From Heliocidaris erythrogramma (Eukaryota > Echinodermata > Echinoidea > Camarodonta > Echinometridae), in NCBI GenBank assembly GCA_025617745.1, contig CM046866.1:15259725-15323724 (forward strand): a stretch of DNA of 64,000 bases. The letters are read 5' to 3'. Made by a program: the position numbers and the translations under genes. Numbering within the stretch: position 1 is the first letter of the stretch; each line of letters opens with the position of its first letter. A model generated the notes under the pieces. It was given only the letters and a program-made list of their open reading frames with translations. It searched no databases and had not been told where the DNA came from. This document shows positions 11,101 to 23,849 of this stretch, in pieces.

Positions 11101-14100
11101 GAAGCTGAATGAAGTCGAGTCATGATCTGAGCGACGAAAGGTTTATTTCGTATTGTTTTGTTTTTTTGCATCGAACAAACGTGTTCCATTTGACAAAGAC
11201 AAAGTAAGATTATTAATTCTTTGAATTTGAATCATTGTCGGATGTGTCGACAATGAGCATCGCTTCGTGCGACACTAGAGTGATATTTTGGCTAGCCATA
11301 CGGACTAGAAACTTGAGCTTTTGGCTCGTCCGCTGTGATTTTTACTAGCCATTGGCTAGCGGGCTATCGTTAATGTCGAGCAGCGAGCGAGAGCCCATAC
11401 ATATGCCCGCGATGCCAGCGGACCGGTCACCATTGCATGGTGTATGCACTGCGTGCAACTCTGTTTTCACATTTATCGATGCACCGGTATTCGATCGAAT
11501 CAAAGCCGTCAAATCCCGGATTATGAAATATTCGATATGACTCAGGCTTAGTCATGAATGTGCAGAATTTTATGAGTAAGGGAAAAATCACACTCACAGG
11601 TGCAGAACGTGAACGCGTTTTTGACAGTAAAATTCACCTGTTTGGAAAAGATGTCTGATGGAGATATTGGTGCACGTCTAATCTTATCTTTTTTTCTTTT
11701 ATTTAATTTTCTATTACTAGTCGTTATTATTCCTCACATGCACATAAAAGTTTGAACATTGAAGTGGAAGCTGTAACAATAAAGAATTTAAACTCATTGC
11801 AACTTTATAACCAACTCTCATCTTCAGCATACTTTTAAAAGTTTAGGCCAAAGTCGTTATTATCCCCAGCCGCCATTAAATCTGCCTGAACAAGTGAATA
11901 ATTAGTCAAGTTTCTTGGTTTTCATGGTTGAAATTCAGTTATTTATAACGGAATAAACGCTATCGTTATCGATTCATAACTGAAAAAAATTATCAGCAAG
12001 AAAAAGCGGGATTCGAACCCGGGACCTTATTAAAACGCGAGTGCAGTGTAGAAAGAGAATACTCTGACAGTCTGACCAGACGTCTTTACCACTAGACCAC
12101 GAGCAATTAACAGCAAATCTGATCTTGCTGAACTATATACCTCCGCTCCATACAAATCCTATCTATAACTCCAAGTTCTGCTGTTTTTTTGATATCCTAG
12201 GTAGGATTCTTGCCAATTTGAGGATTACTGTGCATATTAGCTATAATAGCCAAAGTTTATTAGTATGTAGACCCCTACATTAAACATTTGAAGGAGATCA
12301 ATATCCCAATAAATCAATTCAACGGAGGACTTTCACAAATTTCATAATGATAATGATCAGACTAGAAATGACTCATATTCATAATTCACCAGTAGGGGAG
12401 CTGAGCGGAGTTGAGCAAAAAAGCAGGTTCGTGCTTATAAGCAGGATCCTGCTTATAAGCAGGTTGATTTCACCCTTTTTCAGGCAGGCAACCTGCTTAT
12501 AAGCAGGTTTTGAAACTTTGGTAGGCTCTCACGACCAGGCTTTTCATTTGCGAAAGTAAAAATTAGCACCATCAGAAAGAGCACAAAAAGTTATGTTTGG
12601 TAACAAGATATAAAAAAAATCGTAGCTCTAGTTTTTTTCTTAAACGCAAATAATTACAACTATGATAATCGATTGTGAAATGACGTCATACCGATTCAGC
12701 CGTTTGAACGTGGAGCCGATGACCTCGATTGTATGAGCTAACTCGGCGTGCTTATAAGCAGGTCGTCTACATCCAGGGACGTCTCGGGGGACGTCCTCTT
12801 CCAGCAAGGGTTAGATTTGTTAATGGGCTGTTATTGTTGTTAAAGGGCTGTTATTGTTGTTAAACTGTTTCAATTAGGCTCTCGTTTCACTCCCCATGGA
12901 GTTCGCACGCGAATGGAATTTAAGAAGCTATCACACTCTTTGTTTTGGAAGCATCTGGTGCCTCCTTTGCTTGTGTTGTTGGTTAAGTCGCGCATGCGGC
13001 CGCGGGAGTGGATTGTACGCACGTACGTGTGATAGTAGTATGGTGTGATGTATCTTTTGAATAAAATCATGCAATCAATTTTCATTCAATAAATATTTGA
13101 CTTTTGAATGGTTTAAAAGAAGTTTTAACTGTTTTTGAGAACAGGCGATAGAAGGTGCTCGCTTGATTCGTCGAAAGTGCGAACGTCGACAATGGATCGC
13201 TGGTGGACGAGTTTTCCTGCCGTTTTTCAGCAGGACAATTTTCTTCTTCAGTTGCAGTACAGTCCACCGTCAGGCGTATTTGTACATGAAATCGTTATTA
13301 CTGATCTTTAAAAAAATTATAGCTGGGTAGTATTTTATTATTTTCACTCCTTTATTATTTTTTTCGATAGCTTTAACCCTTTAAATTCTTTTTTGAAAAA
13401 TCTTTCAAAAAATACAAATTAATATTGAATTTGAAATGACGAGCCATTTGTGCTATTGCGCAATGGCGATCGCTATCAACACCGACCGTGATACAATACA
13501 GGTGCAGGATATCGCAGCTGGATGGGGCGAAAAATACGTAAACGAACAAAACTAGTACTAGTGCTTAATTCTTTAAGGCTTTTAATCTCTAAGTCTAACT
13601 AGTCGGCAATGTGGTAAAACTTTTAGATTTTCTTGGCCATTGTAGAATCTATTTGTGTGAGACTGAGAGTGTGACTGAGCTAGGACTCGGTAAACACATC
13701 GCGGCTTTATTATGCCTACATTTTTATGGCAAAAACTACTTTTTGTGCATGAAGCTACGGCTCGACTCGATATTGGTGGCCGCTATACGCGGTCAGATAT
13801 TGACCGAGGGATACAGGATGGGTGGCCGCTGGCCGCGTTAGGCAGGTGACCGCTATAATTATGCAGGGTCTAGAACACAGTAATATCCTGCGGGGGATTT
13901 TTTGGTGGCCGCTAAGACATGTAGGCCTATGTATGTAGTGTATACGCTCTACATTCATTCACTCAGTTTCAGTTATGTCCTATATAATATCTAATCCTTT
14001 TCAGTGACTGCACCTGTTTAATATAAAAGTTTTTTGCGTCATCCCAATCCCAAATTCATCAAAAGGCCATCCTAAATTTCAACAGTAACGATTTCAATAA

Positions 14101-17100
14101 ATTTTTATGAATTCAAAAAGCCGTTTGCCGGTGTTTTTGGCTACCAACATTTTTTCAAGAAATATTTCCAAACTCAGTGACCCTTTTTAATATTTTGAAG
14201 CCACATGTCAGATACGTTACCAGCTGTTGTATCTTAGAAAACCTCTGACAGTCTGCTTAATTCTTGCTTTAAAACACTGTGAACATAGTATAAGACTACA
14301 AGCTTGAATATATACAAACAACATGGAAACATTTTGGAGTCAAACTTGATCTTTTCTGTTATAAAAATGATCGTGATTTATAAAGTGAAGGTCAACAAAG
14401 CAAAAACAGTATACATGTAGGCCTATCCTGCTTGAAATATGTAACCTTAAACTGAATTTCTGTTTGTAGTTTGTTATCAGTAGTCTCACTGATTATGTAT
14501 GAAACGTTATGAATAGGTATACACATGTGATAAAAACAAACGGCTCATAACATCTCTGCCAGATTAAATAAATTTTGGATGCAAAGAAGAACGGTGTATG
14601 GTAACATGTAATGTATTTTATGTATTGTAAGTTTCGTTTGCATAATTATAATTATATGCATCAGCAGACCCAGCACCAATAAATGCATTCTAACTTGTAG
14701 AACATCAAAATATGACTACATTCGTAAAATCAACATACTTCTATATCCGTGAAGAACGATCTTTACATAGATACGTGATTAGATATGCAGGTACTTCTGT
14801 AACATTGATATACATGTATATGTAAAATATGAATACTAACAATGAAACACAAAACTAGTACAATGTTATTTCTAATATAGTTCTGAAATTTGCAGTTACG
14901 GAAGACGGTAAAAATTAAGTTGGAGAATTTTATGAAAATAATACGCTTAAATTCCATTTCCCATTGTTCCTATGATAAATAATGTCTCAAGAAAATTATA
15001 AACGACAAATGAGTAATACGTAATTACATTTCGTCAGATAAGTGACCACCCTGATCATAACTGAAGATTCGTTTTTTATCACTGGCATTCGTCATAGTAC
15101 GGACACATTTTCGTGAACGGGGCTGTGACGACTCTTGCCTAAATATCAACCATCCCGTTTTTCGGGTGAAGCGAGCGAGTTGAGAATAAGAACAATAATA
15201 AACGAAGAAGCTTGGTGGGAGGATTTTTTAATTTGTAAACAATTTTTTAGGCATTTTTAAGTCGCTGCCCGGCAAACAGTAGATGACAGGTTCGAATCCC
15301 GCTGGTTCCAATTTTTTCTGACTTGTGCTTTTTCATTACAGATCGAGCATACGATCTTTAACACTGGGAGTAAAATGCCTAAAAATTGTTTACAAGAACA
15401 ATAATGTTACTTGACTTTATTTTTCTTCATCAATATACATGCAGTGCTTGTTAAAAGTTTCGGTACACCCTGGATTTTGTGACGAGGTTTTAAATCACAT
15501 TTTATTCCCATTGATTGTAATGTCCTTCTCTATAACCAAAAGCACTTTTACAGGTTTATGATATAAATATGATCTAAGTAATATTTTGATACTCACGTGT
15601 GTATTATTCTTTCTCAGTTTTAAACTGGAAAATAGCAGCACATGATAGTTGTGTTTTGACACATATAAAACCGACTCATGCAGTAGAGATCCCCCAAATT
15701 TAATGCAGCTCGTTTATTAGTAATTTTATAAAATCAAATTATGTACATGTACCATATTTCCATGATTGGCAATTAACTTAAATATCCACCCAGTGCTTTT
15801 TTGCAGTAACTGTCCAAAGATGACTCTTTACCACTACTTTTCAACTCGCCCAACATATAGGTAATTTAAGGTTTACATACGGAAACTTGGCTCGCTATAG
15901 ATTTTATTTCATATCACATTATTTTTGTAACCAATGATCCTGCATTATGTAGCTAGCTTGAATAATAATTATGTTAGAGGTTGTGACAGTGATGTTGTGT
16001 GGGATGGTCCCTGATTAAAGACGGACTAGGTTGCATTGTTGGTTTCAGCCATCTGTTGTGGCATCCATGATGGTCAGGGATATAATCAACCATGAGCAGA
16101 GACCCCAATTCCCTGTTCTGTCTCTGGACCCTAACCCCAAGCTTGTGTTGAATGAGTTGAAAAGGAAAATCTAAGCAACCCTCCTGTCTTGTGCTAGAAT
16201 ACAGAATAAACATTTCCTAGTTCTGTTGAAGTTCATTAAACAAATATAATTACATTTGAAAAGTAATAAGCAGACCATATACTTGCGGCAATTTCAATGT
16301 TACTTTATTTTGAACAGAAAAGTAATTGAAAATTGTATAAACTAGTATCGTTATGTCATTTGCGTCGGTTGTGCGTGTTCAACCACACTTAAAAGTTAAA
16401 TGTATCAGAACATTATATTCCTGATAATATGTAATCCAACCTTCGGCTTTAGAACATTAATTGTCAGAGCCATATAAGGTTTTTATGTCGGGAATAGACA
16501 TCAAAGTAAATATTAACTCATCTGAAAATCGAAGGTGTATCGAAAACATTAGACCAGCACTGTACAAAGGATAGTAAATACAATGATAATATAGCACCAC
16601 GTTGTCCAGAATCATCCTGTTTAAAAATAGCCACTTTGTTATTGTCAAATGTTATTTAGTCCTCAGAATACACTAGATAAGCTTATTAGAATTATTCTAT
16701 ATTATGCTCGAAACTGAGGTGATATGGTTGCCAATGCAAAATAATATTGGAACTTTAAAAAGCACCGGATGCTTGTTACATGTACAAAACAAACAGATGT
16801 GAATTATTTTATTTGGCCTTCATATATTTATCTTTTCTTTTTGCCTTTCTTTCTTTTTGCAGCGGCCTAAAGGGTCGAGACGATTGTATACGTGAATCCC
16901 CGTCCATGCCTTCCTCAAAAATAAGGGGTATCTTTCGGGGGGTCAACTGCATAACTGGGAATGGAACGTAATTGTGCCTGGATAGTGCAGCGAAGGTGTA
17001 CTCATACCTGTATCACAATGATTGTGTGTAGGGCCTATATATAGGGCCCCCGGTCAGTTGCAGGCGAGGCTGCGGTGATGATGATGTTCATCATGAAATG

Positions 17101-20100
17101 TTCCTTCCGAGTACCAGAAATATTACTGTGTATCCAATATAAATGTGTCACTGACCATTCATTTATCCGAATGTACCTTGATTTAATTGATATCGGTGAT
17201 AATATTCCGTGTAACTTCCCACTGGCGAGATAAGGAGCTCTGATTAATGTACATAATTATTATGTTTCTCACGTATATCTATACCATATATATCACAGTG
17301 TATGAAGTTTGTGTTCTTATTGTCTAGTTTTGCTATTTTATGAGGAGCCTGCACTCTTAGAAATATTGGGCAAAATTTTACCCAAATTTTACCCAACATG
17401 AGGGTCCGTATGAGTCCGACCAACTTTTGGGTAAACTTTACCAATTTCATTCTTATTTTTGACCAATGTTGGGTAAATGCATGTAAAAGTTGAGCAAGAT
17501 TTAACCAACCTATGCCCAATCTTCATTTACCCAGTGGCATTTACCCAGTGGCATTTACCCAACATTTCTAAGAGTGTGATACAACAAGCCATGCTTCTAC
17601 CAGGCTACCTCGTCTTTCTGAAGAATATTCTTGAATTATGATACCTCTGTAATATTAATGAAGTATGTTTGTATTTCTATTACCAATGTCACGAACGTTG
17701 TAAAAGCAGGAATTACTACAGAAAGACAAATAAATACAATACAATACAATACATAGAACATAAAGTATGGTTGAAAACGCGCCCATAGCGGTGAAAACAC
17801 AACTTGTTCGTTATGCCATGTGCATGTTCCGGCATGTTGTTGGACTGTATAGGTCCGTTTAAAGGTGTCAAATGACTTTGGCTATATGTCTGCGAGTACT
17901 GTCTGTGCTTGGACAAGGTTTTGCAATAATTCACTGTAAAAACTAAAGTGTTAAATCACCATTTAAAAGGGCCGAGGAGTGACCACTTTTTCAAACAGGC
18001 AGATTAACAATTTTAACATGCTGGATCCAACACTATAAAGGTTGTATCTAGCAGGTTTAAGAGGTTGATCTGCCATTTTGAAAAGGTGGTCACTCCTCTG
18101 CCCTTTTAAATGGTGATTTAACATTTTAGTTTTTAAAGGGTTGTAATTGTCGAAACAACCCTATCAACTTCGGACCCTAAACGTCAAGGTATAGCAAGGG
18201 CCACCACTATGCGGGGGGGGGGGGGGGGGGGGGATTGTTTAAATGAACAATAAAGATGCGATTTTAGTCAGTTTAAAAGCCTCCAAGCATAGATTGACTT
18301 ATGGTACTACAATAATATTTTCTCAAAGTGATATGATTTTGACTGATTGAAAAAATTCAATTAAAATCGAGTAACTGTCCTCTGTAAAGTAAAAAAAAAC
18401 TGATCTTCATGACTGAGCTTCTCTAAATCACCCTTCGGTTGAAGTTCGTTTGTATTACAGTATGCGCTTGTGACGTTGTGTTGTGATGTCGGTGTATTTC
18501 CAATGTTTTAGTTTGTGAGTCGGCGAGAGTTGCGTCTAACCCCGTTTCAGCCTTCAAACATTTTGTTTGAGAGAAAATGCCCAAAGTAGAGTACCTTTTA
18601 AGTAGAAATATCTATATTTTTTATTCTCAGCTACATGTATGTGAATTAAAAGGATGTCCACCGACTCAAAGAAATCACGTTTTAACAAGTAGCGAATGGG
18701 GGCCTCATGTTGGTTTTTTTTAAGTTTATTATTATTTATCAGTACATGTACTTTATCAATATCTCTACAGGAGGTAAACAGGAAGTCCATTGTCTACAAA
18801 TTTCACAATTCTTCTAAAGTATGACTGTTAAAGGGAAAGTCCACCGGCACGATAAAACCACTTTCGAAATATAAATTTTTGAAGTTGTACATGTAATTAT
18901 AATCAAGTAGAAATTGTCAACTCGATGACGTATCTTGCGATCTCTTCTTCCATAGTCTACAGAAACTCATAATTTTTCATTTTATTAGTTGATGAAGGAA
19001 TACATGATTTTGTTTTATACAGGTTTTGTGTAAAAACATGGGCAATGGCGTTATTTAGGTTGCATGTGCATGAATGATTAAATATCTTTTCAGACACAAA
19101 TTTTGATTTTTTTTTCAGTACAGGCCAAATGGGAGATGAGCTCGCAATATACGTCACAGAGTTACCAATTCATCATAATTCTCTTATTTCTCATTGGATT
19201 TTGCTAAAAACTTTCATTAATCTATAGTTCATTAATATCTCCTTCCTTTCAAACCAACCCATTTCCCAGGTGGACTTCCCCTTTAAAACTTCCAAGCAGG
19301 GAACACTTCCCTGTTCCAAGTAAGGTCATGAGGCATGACCCACTCCCCAATAAAAATGTATGCTTTAGACCTCCTGGGTCATTTGGTCAAGGACTCAAGG
19401 TTGACCGACTCCCAGCTAGTATTGTGTTACCCCATATAATATCAATGGGTTCACTCCACACAGAGATGCAGAGAGAACATCACAAGTGTACTCACCATGC
19501 ATTATAGCATGAATAGAACAATTCTCTGATAACTCCTTACTTGATTAATTCGGTAATTCAAGACTTTATTCCAGACTCAGCTGCAGAAGCAGAGGTCCAT
19601 ATAACACATTTACATGAGAAGAGAACATAAAGAATCAAGGAAAAAGAATACAAAGATAAAATAGGAGAAACCACAAAACTATACAACTAGAACTATATTG
19701 CAAAAGATTAAAACTGCGATAATGAAGTGCATACTATCAACAATGGACATAATGGGCAAAGAATGGACAAAGAATACTAAAGAGAGAACATAAAAGAAAT
19801 ACTGGAGGAGACACAATAAATAATTAAGAAAGAGAGGGAGAGAAATAGACCCAAGAAACAGACATAATATGAAAATATTTACAAGTGTCATGATAAATTA
19901 TGGTACTAAGATAATACTAGTTACAGGCAGTGAATAGAAGAAAAAAAATCGTAAAAGAGACGATAATGGAAATATATAAAAGGCAAGATGAATTATTTCT
20001 TTACACAGAACCATTAAGCAATAAAAATGCATAATATTATATTAAACTAATTTAGTCACCCACTTCGACTGTGCCAACAAGCTATCAAACCAAAACTTCC

Positions 20101-23100
20101 ACAAGTCTTCCACAGATATTGTGTCGATTTTTAAACTTTACCAAACTCAAATTCACATCCAATGGCTGTTAATCGTATTGTACAATATAATTCTACCTAC
20201 AACAGTTCTAAGAAGCGTGTGAATTAAATGAAAATGAAAAATATGCAACTTAATCTAAAAGCTGTCATATTCACTGTAGACCAACTAACCACAGCAATGG
20301 TGGTTATACGCATAAGCCTGTCGCCCAGATATTAGGGGAGAATACAACCCAGATATTGTGTCGATTTTTAAACTTTACCAAACTCAAATTCACATCCAAT
20401 GGCTGTTAATCGTATTGTACAATATAATTCTACCTACAACAGTTCTAAGAAGCGTGTGAATTAAATGAAAATGAAAAATATGCAACTTAATCTAAAAGCT
20501 GTCATATTCACTGTAGACCAACTAGCCACAGCAATGTACGGATAAGCCTGGGTGGGACCGCCCAGAGACTAGGGGAGAATACAACCCAGATATTGTGTCG
20601 ATTTTTAAACTTTACCAAACTCAAATTCACATCCAATGGCTGTTAATTGTATTGTACAATATAATTCTACCTACAACAGTTCTAAGAAGCGTGTGAATTA
20701 AATAAAAATGAAAAATATGCAACTAAATCTAAAAGCTGTCATATTCACTGTAGACCAACTAGCCACAGCAATGGTGGTTATACGCATAAGCCTGCCGCCA
20801 AGATATTAGAGGAGAATACAACCCAGATATTGTGTCGATTTTTAAACTTTACCAAACTCAAATTCACATCCAATGGCTGTTAATCGTATTGTACAATATA
20901 ATTCTACCTACAACAGTTCTAAGAAGCGTGTGAATTAAATGAAAATGAAAAATATGCAACTAAATCTAAAAGCTGTCATATTCACTGTAGACCAACTAGC
21001 CACAGCAATGGTGGTTAACGCATAAGCCTGCCGCCAAGAGATTAGAGGAGAATACAACCCAGATATTGTGTCGATTTTTAAACTTTACCAAACTCAAATT
21101 CACATCCAATGGCTGTTAATTGTATTGTACAATATAATTCTACCTACAACAGTTCTAAGAAGCGTGTGAATTAAATAAAAATGAAAAATATGCAACTAAA
21201 TCTAAAAGCTGTCATATTCACTGTATAGACCAACTAGCCACAGCAATGTTTGTTGTACGGATAAGCCTGAGCGGGGCCGCCCAGAGATTAGGGGAGAATA
21301 CAACCCAGATATTGTATCGGTCTTAACTGTCACAGGTCTGTTTTAACTTACTGCTTTTCGTTTGAAATTTCCTTTAATTTCCAAGGATATTATGTAATTC
21401 ATTTTTACCATCGTGAAATGATATCTGTAGAATCGTTATAGGAATGCTGCAATAAACTGACAAATCAAAAGAGTTTGTCCATAATTGCCACGAAAATGAG
21501 TTCGTTTAAAGATGTGCTATGCAGTATCCTACCATCCTGATGCGTCTACTAATTTTATTTTTAATTGAAAACCCAAAATGCTATCGAGGTGAAATTTCTG
21601 GACCTCAGTCCTTATCTGTATAAAGTATCACTATTTAATTTCAGTGATTTTACACCTTGTTCTTATATTTTTAAAAAATGAATGATATTGTTTCTTGTTA
21701 CGCCCTCTATGATTGGTTTACTTGTTATAATGTGCATTGTTTTGTCAAAGTGACACATTTTTCTTTCACAAATGCTTTTAATATTCAGCGTGGTCTTACC
21801 TATTCCATTCAATTCCATTTATTAGTAAATGGGCAATTCCAGGGTGATGACCAAGCACCATCATTTACTTTGTAATGTGTTTCAACTTAATTGTATCTTA
21901 CTTTTAAAAAGATGACTATTGTGTGCAGTTTCTTGTGTGGCAGTTGGTCATGAAAACCTCCTGATTGATTGTCACAAAATCGCATTTCACGTATTTAAGT
22001 AAGTGTTAGAAGTAGAATACCCGACCAAAGAGCAAGTCTGAAAATCTCAACTCACTGATGAAACTAACAAAATACAGACGGAACAAGTTCTATTTCAGCT
22101 CTGACCTAAAATCTATAAATTTTACATACTGTCTTGTGTCTAATAAGAATTTAGAGTTTATTATATACTTTGTAACAATTTCTCAATTTAAAATACGTTT
22201 TAGCATGTGGTTCAAAGTAGTTCTCGGTATAATTGGAGGTCAACATTTATAAACAATGAAAATATCAATACCCCTGTATTAAATATACGAAAATGATGAA
22301 GTTCCACGTTGTTCTTTTATATAGTTACAATCTAGGTCTAACATGCATGGAATTAACCGCAGTATTTAATTCATAGGGTTCCATAATTAAGAGAATGTCT
22401 TTTTCTTTGGTTTAAACAAAATGGAAGAGAAAATTTTGTCCGAAGCAGACCTATCATACATCGATGCCCGAAATCGTATATGGCAAGATTCAGTCTATTT
22501 TCAGACTGATAAAACATCAAGTTGCACAAAGTTCAGATCCAGACTTGCATTTGACAGATACACCTCCCACTTGCCCGACTATCAGGACTGGTGACGATTG
22601 CGTGAACATGATTTCGGCTGCCCTTACATAATTATACTGGTAATTTCAAAATTCTCATGCCAGCCCAATCCACCCCTGCTCCGCCCTGAATTGCAAGCCT
22701 ATGAAATTATCATTCCATATCATAATGACTGGTTTTCTAATTTATCTAGATTGTATATGGTAGGGCCTAATTGTTTGCTTCGAACATGCAAAGCATTTTT
22801 TACGTCTTTTAAAACATGTAAATTGTATACTGTTATAATGTATACAATTATATTTTACAGATTATATTTTACAGATTATTTGTTCATAAGTGTTGATTAT
22901 ATGTCGTTCTGGAATTATTTAATAAAATCTTTCAATTGAAAGAAGAAAAAAAAATGTATACTGTTGCTGCAACGTTGCTTATGATGATCTACCTATGTTT
23001 CTTTTCCATTAGTTTCTATGATTGTGATAATTATCCTTCTGATAATGGTGGATCATTATAGTACTTGCATACCGTGTTTACTAACTCGTATTAAGAGTAT

Positions 23101-23817
23101 CATGCATAAGTTTGTATCAATTTGGTATTAAGCAATACCTTAATCTCCTCCCCCCCCCCCCCTCTCTCCATCCATCTGTCCTTGTCTCTCGCTTACTACA
23201 CCTTTCTATTTTTCACTCCCTGCATTTCTCCTCCCTCTCTCCATTTTCCTCCCCTTACACACTCTTCTTTTAAGACTCTCATCCCTTCGTCTAATTCTTC
23301 CATGTCTCTACCTCTCCAACCGCTTATCCCGGGTCTCGTTACGGTCTTTCAGTCCATCGCCTCTCTATTTCATCTCGGTCTCTGTCATAATTATTCCCTC
23401 AACTATTTCAGCCTACATTTATCTCCCTGGTTTATCTTCTCTCTTTCTCTCTCCCTCTCTGTCATCTTTCTCCCCATTCTAATTCCACTTATAGCCCTTT
23501 CGCACTCAACCCTCTCCGATCGCAATCTCTCCAATCGATGTCTCTCTTTGCATCCCTTCCTCTGTCTCTCACACTCTTGTCTCCTCTCGACTATCTCTCT
23601 GCCTCTGTATATATATTTTTCTTTATTCTCCATCCCCTCCCGTCAGCTCTTCCTGGTCCTTGTCTCTCTCCGTGTGCCCATCTCCTTTCACCTTCTACTC
23701 CCCTCTATCTCCATTCCTGTCTCCCCTCCAACTCCATCGCATGTTCCATCTCTGTTCTGTCCCCGTCTCTCCGACTGTCTGCCGCTCATGTCGTTCTGTC
23801 TCTATCATGTTGGTCTG

Positions 23818-23849
<32 letters not shown>

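Noticed and set aside
11990..12110. A working tRNA gene on the minus strand
   Set aside because: Box A and B are present but the spacing is too long and the acceptor stem does not pair; the body matches a second dispersed copy, so it is a SINE.
16027..16176. Plus-strand frame with [11 protein letters not shown]
   Set aside because: Balanced composition, but no splice or start support and no recognised family; too short to call.
20114..21306. CRISPR-like array (also considered at 37838 and 56080)
   Set aside because: Units are contiguous 150-240-bp tandem repeats without short repeat/spacer alternation, and the DNA is eukaryotic.
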